Origin: Streptomyces rubiginosohelvolus
Lineage (GTDB): Bacteria; Actinomycetota; Actinomycetes; Streptomycetales; Streptomycetaceae
Length of the DNA stretch: 64,000 nucleotides
Direction of reading: 5' to 3'
Assembly: GCF_014649875.1 (NCBI RefSeq)
Contig: NZ_BMTW01000010.1
Span: 1 to 64,000 of the forward strand
The notes under the pieces are model-generated. The model ran no database searches, was not told the origin of the DNA, and worked only from the letters and a program-made list of their open reading frames with translations. A program made the position numbers and the translations under genes. Shown here piece after piece: positions 9,678-17,100 of this stretch (positions are counted from its first letter, which is position 1; every line of letters begins with the position of its first letter).

Positions 9678-10430
9678 ATGCACGGTGTGGACACGGCCGT
9701 GGGCAGGAGCGGCCCGGCCATCAGCCTGACCAAGGTCCAGGAGACGGCTCCGGCCCTGGTCAGCCTGTACAAGAGCGCCGGGGTCTCGCTGGAGAAGCAC
9801 GGACTGGGAGGCCACCGCGCGGCCGTCTACCTCGTCATCGACTACTCCGGCTCGATGAAGCCCTATTACCAGGACGGCAGCGTCCAGGCGCTGGCCGACC
9901 GGGTCCTGGGCCTGTCCGCCAACCTCGATGACGACGGCACGGTCCCCGTCGTCTTCTTCTCCACCGACGTCGACGCGGTCACCGACATCGCCCTCGACAA
10001 CCACCACGGCCGGATCGACAAGATCGCGGCGGGCCTCGGGCACATGGGGAAGACGAGCTACCACCTGGCGATGGACGCCGTCATCGACCACTACCTCGAC
10101 AGCGGCTCCACCGCGCCCGCCCTGGTCGTCTTCCAGACGGACGGCGGGCCGATCAACAAGCTCGCCGCCGAACGCTACCTCTGCAAGGCCGCGAAGCTGC
10201 CCCTGTTCTGGCAGTTCGTCGGCTTCGGCAACACCCGCAGCAGTCAGTTCGACTTCCTGCGCAAGCTCGACGAACTGGCCGTCCCCGCCAAGCGGCCCGT
10301 CGACAACGCCGGGTACTTCCACGCGGGGCTCGACCCCCGGAAGGTCCCGGACTCCGAGCTGTACGACCGGCTCGTCGCCGAGTTCCCGCTCTGGCTGGCC
10401 GCCGCCCGCGAGCAGGGGATCGTCCGGTGA
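9678..10430 (+). CDS. VWA domain protein, TerF-like
   Basis: The 250-residue protein is essentially one von Willebrand A domain. The metal-ion-dependent adhesion site is visible as DYSGSM at residues 55-60, with later acidic motifs FFSTDVD and TDGGPIN. The sequence resembles the VWA family found beside tellurium-resistance TerD proteins, but no ter gene is in this window. The start chosen is the ATG after GGGGGGGGAGCC. The stop overlaps the GTG of the HutD gene (GTGA), so the two proteins are probably made together. Substrate and partner are unknown. Confidence 0.85.
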   Translation: MHGVDTAVGRSGPAISLTKVQETAPALVSLYKSAGVSLEKHGLGGHRAAVYLVIDYSGSMKPYYQDGSVQALADRVLGLSANLDDDGTVPVVFFSTDVDAVTDIALDNHHGRIDKIAAGLGHMGKTSYHLAMDAVIDHYLDSGSTAPALVVFQTDGGPINKLAAERYLCKAAKLPLFWQFVGFGNTRSSQFDFLRKLDELAVPAKRPVDNAGYFHAGLDPRKVPDSELYDRLVAEFPLWLAAAREQGIVR

Positions 10431-10999
10431 CCGTACGGATCCTGCGCGCCGCCGATCTGACCCCCGCCCCCTGGAAGAACGGCGGCGGCCTCACCCGGGA
10501 GATCGCCACCGGCCCCGAGGGCGCGGGGGCCGACGCCTTCGACTGGCGCGTCAGCCTCGCGGACGTCACCGCCGACGGGCCGTTCTCCGCCTTCCCCGGG
10601 GTGGACCGCATCCTCACCGTGGTCGAGGGCGCGGGCATGGACCTCGTCGTCGGCGGTGAGCACCACATCGTGGACGAGCCCCTGTGGCCGCACGGCTTCC
10701 CCGGCGACCTGCCCACCGAGGGCTTCCTGCTGGGCGGCCCGGTCGTCAATCTCAACGTCATGTACCGCAGGGCCCGTACGCGGGCGGAGACCGCCGTCGT
10801 CTGCGGCACGGTCCGCCTGCTGCCGCCGGAGGGCGGCGCGGTGCTCGCCGTCTCCCTGGACGACGGCGCGGAGCTGGAGGGTGGCGGGGCCGGCGGTGTC
10901 CGGCTGGACCGCTACGACGCGGTGCTGGCGGCCGGGGAGTCGCCCGGGGTGCTGCGGACGATGGGCCAGGCGGTGCTGATCACCTTCTCGGGCGGGTGA
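10427..10999 (+). CDS. HutD/Ves family protein
   Basis: The 190-residue protein begins with the family signature PWKNGGGLTREIA (residues 12-24) and continues SLADVTADGPFSAFPGVDR, typical of HutD/Ves bicupins. HutD was first noted in histidine-utilisation operons and is thought to be regulatory or to bind a small metabolite; Ves is a related stress protein. No hut genes are nearby, so a histidine role is not supported by context. Translation is coupled to the VWA gene by a GTGA overlap. Confidence 0.85.
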   Translation: MTVRILRAADLTPAPWKNGGGLTREIATGPEGAGADAFDWRVSLADVTADGPFSAFPGVDRILTVVEGAGMDLVVGGEHHIVDEPLWPHGFPGDLPTEGFLLGGPVVNLNVMYRRARTRAETAVVCGTVRLLPPEGGAVLAVSLDDGAELEGGGAGGVRLDRYDAVLAAGESPGVLRTMGQAVLITFSGG

Positions 11000-11054
11000 G
11001 GATCCGCGAAGAGCCGGGGAAATCGGACAGAAGGTGTCGGGTATCCCGTGTTCC

Positions 11055-11546
11055 ATGGCGCCCATGACGTCTTCTGCACCCCTCTCCTGGGGCGGCTTCG
11101 CCACCGCCGAACCCGACTTCGCCGACACCGTCCAGCGCCGCTTCCGCCTCTACAAGCACCATGTCCTCGCCACTCTGCGGAAGGACGGCTCGCCCCGGGT
11201 CACCGGCCTGGAGGCCGACTTCCGCTTCGGTGAAATGCTGCTCGGCATGATGCCGGACTCGCTGAAGGCCCTGGACCTGCGCCGCGACCCGCGCTTCGCG
11301 CTCCACGCCAACCCGGGCCCGGACGCCGAGATGAACGACGGCGACGTCCGGGTCAGCGGCCGGGCCGTGGAGATCACCGACCCGGAGGTGATCGCCCGCT
11401 TCATCGAGGAGGCCACCCCGCCCGAGCCCTTCCACCTCTTCCGGGCGGAACTGACCGAGGTGGTCCGTATCGGGCTCGACAACGACGAACTGGTCATCCA
11501 GTCCTGGCGGCCGGGGCAGCCGCTGCGCACCGTGCGCCGGAAGTGA
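11055..11546 (+). CDS. PPOX-fold (pyridoxamine 5'-phosphate oxidase family) protein
   Basis: The product is about 163 residues with the split-barrel PPOX pattern: HHVLATLRKDGSPRVTGLEA near the N-terminus, then DPRFALHANPG and a terminal SWRPGQPLRTVRR. Members bind FMN, F420 or haem and reduce or oxidise small molecules; the substrate cannot be told from sequence. The start is uncertain: a GTG at 11034 and an ATG at 11064 are in frame and none has a good ribosome site. It follows the HutD gene on the same strand and converges on the steroid fadE genes. Confidence 0.75.
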   Translation: MAPMTSSAPLSWGGFATAEPDFADTVQRRFRLYKHHVLATLRKDGSPRVTGLEADFRFGEMLLGMMPDSLKALDLRRDPRFALHANPGPDAEMNDGDVRVSGRAVEITDPEVIARFIEEATPPEPFHLFRAELTEVVRIGLDNDELVIQSWRPGQPLRTVRRK

Positions 11547-11588
11547 CCACGTGCCCTGCGGCCGGGCGGACCCGGCCGCAGGGGCCGC

Positions 11589-12614
11589 TCACCCCGCCAG
11601 CACCCGGGCCCGGCACGCGGACGGCGTCCCCCAGGCGTCCCGCAGCGGCCGGGCCCGGCGCAGCCACCACGCCAGGTCCAGCTCCTCGGTGTAGCCGATC
11701 GCGCCGTGCAGTTGCAGGGCGGTGCGGGCCGCCGCGTACCCCGCCTCGCCCGCCGCCACCTTCGCCGCCGCGACCGCCGCCCCGGCCCCGGGCGACCCCT
11801 CGGCCGATCCCGTTCCTGCCCCGGTCCGGGAGACCTCCGAGGCGAGCTCCACCGCCGCCCCGTACAGCAGCGGGCGGGCGAACTCCAGGCCGAGCAGGGT
11901 GTCCGCCAGGCGGTGCTTGACCGCCTGGAAGGAGCCGACGGGCACGCCGAACTGGGTGCGCTGCTTCACGTACGCCACCGTCGCCCGCAGCAACTCCTCC
12001 CCGCAGCCGAGCGCCAGGGCCGCCGTGGCGAAGGCGGCCGTGTCGCCCGCCGCCCGTGCCGCTGCCCGTATCGCCGGGCCCTTGGCGACCGGGGCGCCGC
12101 CCGGCTCGGGCCGGAACAGGCGGCGCGCCGGGTCGGCCGACGCCGACGGCTCTCCGGGGCCCGGGGCGAGCCGCAGTTCGTCGCCGGTCACCGTGAACAC
12201 CGCGTCCGCCGCGTCCGCGTCCGGGGCGTACGGCCCGTACCCCTCCAGGGTCAGCGACACCACCGCCGCCCCCGACGCGATCCCCGGCAGCCACTCCTCG
12301 GCCACCGGCCCGCCCGCCCCGGCCAGCAGCACCCCGGCCGCCAGGGTCTCCGCCACCGGTCCTGGCACCGCGTGCCGACCCAGCTCGACGCAGGCGACGG
12401 CCGCCTCCACGGGCAGCGGCCCGACACCCCCGTACGCCTCCGGGACCGCGAGCGCGAACACCCCCGCGTCCGCGAGCCGCCCCCACAGGGCCCGCCCCGG
12501 ACCGTGGTCCCCGGCCGCCCACGCCCGCAGGACCGCCGGGGTGTCCGCCGCCGTCAGCAGCGCGTCCAGGGACCGTCCGAACTCCCGCTGCTCGTCGGTG
12601 AGTAGAAAACGCAT
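11589..12614 (-). CDS. acyl-CoA dehydrogenase, small subunit type (FadE)
   Basis: The 341-residue protein begins MRFLLTDEQREFGRSLDALL, a normal acyl-CoA dehydrogenase N-terminus, and keeps the C-terminal helical domain (RTQFGVPVGSFQAVKHRLAD, LQLHGAIGYTEELDLAWWLRR). The middle FAD-binding beta-domain is shorter than in FadE30. In actinobacterial steroid degradation such short dehydrogenases usually pair with a full-length one as an alpha2-beta2 heterotetramer, so it probably partners the upstream FadE30 or acts as a FadE32/33-like subunit. It starts in the TGATG junction after fadE30. The exact FadE number is not resolved. Confidence 0.85.
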   Translation of the reverse strand: MRFLLTDEQREFGRSLDALLTAADTPAVLRAWAAGDHGPGRALWGRLADAGVFALAVPEAYGGVGPLPVEAAVACVELGRHAVPGPVAETLAAGVLLAGAGGPVAEEWLPGIASGAAVVSLTLEGYGPYAPDADAADAVFTVTGDELRLAPGPGEPSASADPARRLFRPEPGGAPVAKGPAIRAAARAAGDTAAFATAALALGCGEELLRATVAYVKQRTQFGVPVGSFQAVKHRLADTLLGLEFARPLLYGAAVELASEVSRTGAGTGSAEGSPGAGAAVAAAKVAAGEAGYAAARTALQLHGAIGYTEELDLAWWLRRARPLRDAWGTPSACRARVLAG

Positions 12615-13759
12615 CAGCGCCGCCCCTTCGGCAGGCCGAGCAGGCGCTCGGCGATGATGTCGCGCTGGATCTCGTTCGTCCCGGCGTAGACCGGCCCGGC
12701 GAGCGCGAAGACGTACCCCTCCGCCCAGGGTGTGTCCGCGACTTCCGCGTCCGGGCCCAGCAGGTCGAGCGCCGTCTCGTGCAGCGCGATGTCGTAGCTC
12801 GACCAGAAAACCTTGTTCAGGCTGGACTCCGGCCCGAGCGCCGCGCCCGCCGCGAACCGTGACGCCGAGGCGGCCGTGAACAGCTGGTACGCCCGCGCCC
12901 CGATCGCCGCGTCCGCCACCCGGTCCCGCAACGCCGTGTCCGCCGGGTCGCCCGCCCGGTGCCACAGCTCGCGCAGCCGGTCGGCGGCGGCCAGGAAACG
13001 GCCGGGGGAGCGGAGCGTGAGCCCGCGCTCGTCGCCGGTCGCCGACATCGCGATGCGCCAGCCCTGCCCCGGCTCCCCGATGACGTCCTCGTCCGGTACG
13101 AAGACCTCGTCGAGGAAGATCTCGGCGAAGGCCGGTTTCCCGTCCAGCCGCCCGATCGGACGGACCGTCACCCCGGGGTCCCGCAGCCCGAACATCAGAT
13201 ACGTCAGCCCCTGGTGCGGCTTCGCGGCCCCCGGGTCCGTACGGAAGATCCCGAACGCCCGGTCCGCGAACGCCGCCCGGGACGACCACGTCTTCTGCCC
13301 CGACAGCAGCCAGCCGCCCTCCGTCCGCACCGCCCTCGACCGCAGCGCCGCCAGATCCGACCCGGCCTCCGGCTCCGACCACGCCTGCGCCCAGATCACC
13401 TCGCCGCTCGCCATCGGCCCCAGCACCCGGGCCCGCTGCCCGGCCGTGCCGTGGGCGAGGAGCGTCGGGGCGAGGAGGCTGACCCCGTTCTGCGAGACCC
13501 GGCCCGGCGCGCCCGCCGCCCAGTACTCCTCCTCGAACGCCAGCCAGCCGAAGAGATCCGCGCCCCGGCCCCCGTACTCCTCGGGCCAGGAGACCGCCGA
13601 CCACCGGCCGGAGTGCAGCAGCGCCTCCCACTCCCGGTGCGCGGCGAACCCCTCCCCGGTCTCCAGGGAGGGCAGCGGGCGGGCCGGTACGTGCTCCCGC
13701 AGCCAGGCCCGGGCCTCGGTCCGCAGCGCCTCGGTCCGTGCTGTCTGCTCCAGATCCAT
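12614..13759 (-). CDS. fadE30: acyl-CoA dehydrogenase, FadE30-like (HIP degradation)
   Basis: The 381-residue flavoprotein carries standard dehydrogenase blocks: WPEEYGGRGADLFGW near residue 58, WAQAWSEPEAGSDLA near 128, and C-terminal GTNEIQRDIIAERLLG. Length and sequence resemble mycobacterial FadE30 (Rv3560c), which introduces a double bond into the propionyl side chain of the steroid fragment HIP-CoA. The ATG follows GGAAGGCGGA. It is the first gene of a leftward pair and is divergent from ipdF, with a KstR2-like operator between them. That context supports the steroid role more strongly than the sequence alone. Confidence 0.85.
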   Translation of the reverse strand: MDLEQTARTEALRTEARAWLREHVPARPLPSLETGEGFAAHREWEALLHSGRWSAVSWPEEYGGRGADLFGWLAFEEEYWAAGAPGRVSQNGVSLLAPTLLAHGTAGQRARVLGPMASGEVIWAQAWSEPEAGSDLAALRSRAVRTEGGWLLSGQKTWSSRAAFADRAFGIFRTDPGAAKPHQGLTYLMFGLRDPGVTVRPIGRLDGKPAFAEIFLDEVFVPDEDVIGEPGQGWRIAMSATGDERGLTLRSPGRFLAAADRLRELWHRAGDPADTALRDRVADAAIGARAYQLFTAASASRFAAGAALGPESSLNKVFWSSYDIALHETALDLLGPDAEVADTPWAEGYVFALAGPVYAGTNEIQRDIIAERLLGLPKGRR

Positions 13760-13785
13760 CGGGTCCGCCTTCCGTGAGGCCGTTC

Positions 13786-13803
13786 CCTAACAAGTGTTTG
13801 GTA
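13786..13803. promoter_or_regulatory. KstR2-like operator, fadE30/ipdF promoter region
   Basis: The central AACAAGTGTTTGGT (13789-13802) fits the known KstR2 pattern AnCAAGnnCTTGnT with one mismatch. Read on the minus strand the 18-mer is TACCAAACACTTGTTAGG, identical at 16 of 18 bases to the operator at 22660-22677. It sits 27 bases upstream of fadE30 and 58 upstream of ipdF, where a repressor could block both promoters. Confidence 0.8.
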
Positions 13804-13861
13804 GGTTAACGTACGGCTCACGCACCGTCGAGGAGTCATGAGACGTCAGGGGGATGGGCCG

Positions 13862-14644
13862 ATGAGCGCACCGCCGTACCTGCCGGGACACGGACTGCTG
13901 ACCGGCCGCACCGCCGTCGTCACCGCCGCCGCCGGAGCCGGGATCGGCGGGGCGACCGCCCGTCGCTTCCTGGAGGAGGGCGCCCGCGTCCTCGTCAGCG
14001 ACGCCCACGCCCGGCGGCTGAAGGAGAGCGCCCACGCCCTCGCCGACGCCTTCGGCGCCGACCGCGTCACCGCCCTGACCTGCGACGTCACCGACGAGAA
14101 CCAGGTGGCCGCCCTTTTCGCCCACGCCGAGCGCACCCACGGCGGCCTCGACATCGTCGTCAACAACGCCGGACTCGGCGGCACCGCCGAACTCACCGAG
14201 ATGACCGACGACCAGTGGACGAAGATCCTCGACGTCACCCTGAACGGCACCTTCCGCTGCACCCGCGCCGCCCTCCGCTCCCTCAAGGCCGCCGGGCGGG
14301 GCGGCGTCGTCGTCAACAACGCCTCCGTCGTCGGCTGGCGCGCCCAGCGCGGCCAGGCCCACTACGCCGCCGCCAAGGCCGGCGTCATGGCCCTCACCCG
14401 CTGCGCCGCCGTCGAGGCCGCCGACTACGGCGTACGCGTCAACGCCGTCGCCCCCAGCCTCGCCATGCACCCCCACCTGGCCAAGGTCACCTCCGCCGAA
14501 CTCCTCGCCGAACTCACCGGGAAGGAGGCCTTCGGCCGATACGCAGAGCCCTGGGAGGTCGCCAACGTCATCGTCTTCCTCGCCAGCGGCTACTCCTCGT
14601 ACATGACCGGCGAGGTCGTCCCCGTCAGCAGCCAGCATGCGTGA
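13862..14644 (+). CDS. ipdF: SDR family oxidoreductase, IpdF-like
   Basis: The 260-residue short-chain dehydrogenase has the Rossmann start VVTAAAGAGIGGATARRF near residue 20, NNAG near 97, the active serine in NASVVG, and YAAAKAG (catalytic Tyr and Lys) near 168. The order fadE30 / ipdF / kstR2 / fadA6 matches the mycobacterial HIP cluster. There IpdF oxidises the 5-hydroxyl of the HIP-CoA intermediate with NAD(P). GGGGGAT precedes the ATG; an upstream ATG at 13838 has its GGAG only two bases away and is less likely. It leads the rightward unit. Confidence 0.85.
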   Translation: MSAPPYLPGHGLLTGRTAVVTAAAGAGIGGATARRFLEEGARVLVSDAHARRLKESAHALADAFGADRVTALTCDVTDENQVAALFAHAERTHGGLDIVVNNAGLGGTAELTEMTDDQWTKILDVTLNGTFRCTRAALRSLKAAGRGGVVVNNASVVGWRAQRGQAHYAAAKAGVMALTRCAAVEAADYGVRVNAVAPSLAMHPHLAKVTSAELLAELTGKEAFGRYAEPWEVANVIVFLASGYSSYMTGEVVPVSSQHA

Positions 14645-14674
14645 ACACACAGGCCGTGGAAGGACAATGGCCGG

Positions 14675-15286
14675 GTGTCTACCAAGAAGAAGCCCCAGGT
14701 GACCCCCACGCCGGAGCGACGCCGGGAACTGCTCGCCACCGCCGCCGAGGTCTTCGCCGCCCAGGGATACAACGCCACCACCGTGCGCCGCATCGCCGAC
14801 GAGGCCGGGATGCTCGCGGGCAGCCTCTACTACCACTTCGATTCCAAGGAATCGATGCTCGACGAGATCCTCTCCACCTTCCTCGACGAGCTCTGGCAGG
14901 GCTACGACGAGGTCCTGGCGGCCGGCCTCGGCCCCCGCGAGACCATCGAGGCCCTGGTCACCGAGTCCTTCCGGGAGATCGACCGGCACCGCCCCGCCGT
15001 CGCGATCTACCAGAAGGAGGCCAAGCACCTCGCCACCCAGCCGCGCTTCGCCTATCTCGCCGACTCGCAGACCAAGTTCGAGAAGGCCTGGCTCGGCACC
15101 CTGGAACGCGGCGTCACCGAAGGCGTCTTCCGCGACGACCTCGACGTCCGCCTCACCTACCGCTTCGTCCGCGACACCGTCTGGGTCGCCGCCTCCTGGT
15201 ACCGGCCCGGCGGACACCACAGCCCCGAGGAGATCGCCCGCCAGTACCTCTCGATGGTCCTGGACGGCATCGCCCTGCGCACCTAG
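14675..15286 (+). CDS. kstR2: TetR family repressor KstR2
   Basis: The 203-residue protein has an N-terminal helix-turn-helix (ELLATAAEVFAAQGY, TTVRRIADEAGMLAGSLYYH, residues about 17-55) and an effector domain with the distinctive AIYQKEAKHLATQPRF and FVRDTVWVAASWYRPGG. These stretches are very close to mycobacterial KstR2, which binds HIP-CoA and releases the HIP operons. The GTG start follows GGAAGGACAATGGCC. It lies 30 bases after ipdF and 37 before fadA6, so it is probably autoregulated from the operator at 13786-13803. This is the key anchor for calling the region steroid catabolism. Confidence 0.9.
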   Translation: MSTKKKPQVTPTPERRRELLATAAEVFAAQGYNATTVRRIADEAGMLAGSLYYHFDSKESMLDEILSTFLDELWQGYDEVLAAGLGPRETIEALVTESFREIDRHRPAVAIYQKEAKHLATQPRFAYLADSQTKFEKAWLGTLERGVTEGVFRDDLDVRLTYRFVRDTVWVAASWYRPGGHHSPEEIARQYLSMVLDGIALRT

Positions 15287-15323
15287 CCGTACGTCCCTCC
15301 TGCCTGCGTGAGGAGCAGCAGCC

Positions 15324-16481
15324 ATGACCGAGGCCTACATCGTCGAAGCGGTACGCACCCCTGTCGGACGGCGCGGGGGAGGCCTCGGGGCCGTCCACCC
15401 CGCCGACCTCGGCGCCCATGTGCTGCGCGAGCTGATCGCCCGCTCGGGCGTCGACCCGGCGGCCGTCGAGGACGTCGTCTTCGGCTGCCTCGACACCGTC
15501 GGACCGCAGGCCGGCGACATCGCCCGTACGTCATGGCTCGCGGCCGGACTGCCCGAGGAGGTCCCCGGCGTCACCATCGACCGGCAGTGCGGCTCCTCGC
15601 AGCAGGCACTCCACTTCGCCGCCCAGGGCGTCCTCTCCGGCACCCAGGACCTCGTCGTCGCGGGCGGCACCCAGAACATGACCCAGATCCCCATCGCCTT
15701 CGCCTCCCGTCAGGCCGCCGAACCCCTCGGCCTCACCCAGGGGCCGTACGCGGGCAGCGAGGGCTGGCGCGCCCGCTACGGCGACGCGCCCGTCAACCAG
15801 TTCCACGGCGCCCAGCTCATCGCCGAGAAATGGGGCATCAGCCGCCGCGACATGGAGGAGTACGCCCTCACCTCCCACCGGCGGGCCGCCCGCGCCCTCG
15901 ACGAGGGCCGTTTCACCCGCGAGACCGTCGCGTACGGGAACGTCACCGCCGACGAGGGGCCGCGCCGCGACACCACCCTGGAGAAAATGGCCGGACTGCG
16001 CCCCGTCGTCGAGGGCGGCACCATCACCGCCGCCTGCTCCTCCCAGGTCTCCGACGGGGCCGCCGCCCTGCTCATCGCCTCGGAACGGGCCGTCGCCGAA
16101 CACGGCCTCACCCCCCGGGCCCGCGTCCACCACCTGTCCGTACGGGGCGAGGACCCCATCCGGATGCTCTCGGCCCCGATCCCCGCCACCGCGTACGCCC
16201 TGAAGAAGACCGGCCTCACCCTCGACGCCATCGACCTCGTCGAGATCAACGAAGCGTTCGCCCCCGTCGTCCTCGCCTGGCTCAAAGAGACCGGTGCCGA
16301 CCCCGAGCGGGTCAACGTCAACGGCGGGGCCATCGCCCTGGGCCACCCGCTCGGCGCCACCGGCGCCCGGCTCATGACGACCCTGCTCCACGAACTGGAA
16401 CGCACCGGTGGCCGCTACGGCCTCCAGACCATGTGCGAGGGCGGCGGACAGGCCAACGTCACGGTCATCGAGCGGCTCTGA
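15324..16481 (+). CDS. fadA6: acetyl-CoA acyltransferase FadA6 (steroid thiolase)
   Basis: The 385-residue thiolase has the nucleophilic cysteine in DRQCGSSQQALH near residue 89, NEAFAP near 311, the active histidine in NGGAIALGHPLGATGAR near 339, and the second cysteine in CEGGGQANV near 373. The mycobacterial orthologue FadA6 cleaves a late beta-ketoacyl-CoA from rings C/D. The gene closes the ipdF-kstR2-fadA6 unit. A hairpin of 10-bp arms follows at 16494-16527. As a lone sequence it could be any thiolase; the cluster makes FadA6 the best call. Confidence 0.88.
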   Translation: MTEAYIVEAVRTPVGRRGGGLGAVHPADLGAHVLRELIARSGVDPAAVEDVVFGCLDTVGPQAGDIARTSWLAAGLPEEVPGVTIDRQCGSSQQALHFAAQGVLSGTQDLVVAGGTQNMTQIPIAFASRQAAEPLGLTQGPYAGSEGWRARYGDAPVNQFHGAQLIAEKWGISRRDMEEYALTSHRRAARALDEGRFTRETVAYGNVTADEGPRRDTTLEKMAGLRPVVEGGTITAACSSQVSDGAAALLIASERAVAEHGLTPRARVHHLSVRGEDPIRMLSAPIPATAYALKKTGLTLDAIDLVEINEAFAPVVLAWLKETGADPERVNVNGGAIALGHPLGATGARLMTTLLHELERTGGRYGLQTMCEGGGQANVTVIERL

Positions 16482-16493
16482 GCGGCGCCCCGA

Positions 16494-16527
16494 CCCGCGG
16501 CGGCGTGTCATGATCCACCGCCGCGGG
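16494..16527 (+). terminator. hairpin after fadA6
   Basis: CCCGCGGCGG (16494-16503) pairs perfectly with CCGCCGCGGG (16518-16527) around a 14-base loop, 13 bases after the fadA6 stop. No U-run follows. Confidence 0.65.
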
Positions 16528-16538
16528 GGAGGGCGTGC

Positions 16539-16544
16539 TAAGGT
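16539..16544 (+). promoter_or_regulatory. probable -10 box of the cold-shock gene
   Basis: TAAGGT fits the Streptomyces -10 pattern and lies directly after the fadA6 hairpin. It would give a leader of about 160 bases, as long cold-shock leaders are. No clear -35 is seen. Confidence 0.35.
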
Positions 16545-16570
16545 GGTCCGCGTTGCAGTTTTGGTACCCA

Positions 16571-16621
16571 TGAACATTATGTGCGCCTGACGGGAATGCT
16601 TCGTCAGGCGCTTTATTGTTT
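16571..16621 (+). promoter_or_regulatory. cold-shock leader: six-codon ORF and terminator-like hairpin
   Basis: A tiny frame ATG AAC ATT ATG TGC GCC TGA (MNIMCA, 16571-16591) runs into a perfect 10-bp hairpin: GCGCCTGACG (16583-16592), a 9-base loop, CGTCAGGCGC (16602-16611). TTTATTGTTTT follows, which is unusually U-rich for this genome. The arrangement looks like an intrinsic terminator inside the 5' leader and could attenuate or thermoregulate the downstream gene. Confidence 0.6.
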
Positions 16622-16710
16622 TCCGGCTTTCTCCGGATGGGGCTCAATGCGGCGACTTGGAATTCGTAAAGTGCGGATTTCCGGCACTGCACCTGTTTTA
16701 GGAGAATGAC

Positions 16711-16914
16711 ATGGCCACCGGTACCGTGAAGTGGTTCAACTCGGAAAAGGGCTTCGGCTTCATCGAGCAGGACGGCGGCGGCGCCGACGTCTTCGCCCAC
16801 TACTCCAACATCAACGCCTCCGGCTTCCGTGAGCTGCAGGAGGGCCAGAAGGTCTCCTTCGACGTCACGCAGGGCCAGAAGGGCCCGCAGGCCGAGAACA
16901 TCGTCCCGGCCTAA
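16711..16914 (+). CDS. cspA: cold-shock domain protein
   Basis: The 67-residue protein is a single OB-fold cold-shock domain with RNP1 KGFGFI (13-18) and RNP2 VFAHY (residues 27-31), ending QAENIVPA. These proteins bind single-stranded RNA and melt secondary structure. The start follows AGGAG (TTAGGAGAATGAC). A long structured leader precedes it and a strong hairpin follows. A DEAD-box RNA helicase comes next, a sensible functional partner. The symbol denotes the family, not a proven orthologue. Confidence 0.95.
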   Translation: MATGTVKWFNSEKGFGFIEQDGGGADVFAHYSNINASGFRELQEGQKVSFDVTQGQKGPQAENIVPA

Positions 16915-16937
16915 TCGTCGGACGCGTACCTCGCTGA

Positions 16938-16974
16938 CCGGGGCCCGCACCGTGAAGGTGCGGGCCCCGGTTTG
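16938..16974 (+). terminator. strong terminator after the cold-shock gene
   Basis: A perfect 14-bp stem, CCGGGGCCCGCACC with GGTGCGGGCCCCGG around GTGAA, is followed by TTTGT. Confidence 0.85.
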
Positions 16975-17100
16975 TGCTGTCCGAGCAAACCAACCGTTCT
17001 GTGCGCACATCCTGGGGGCGCACGGGGAACGGCCGGGCCGGCACATCGCACCAACCCATTCGGCAGTTGCCCAGGAATCCCCCCAGGAGGGCAATTCCGT

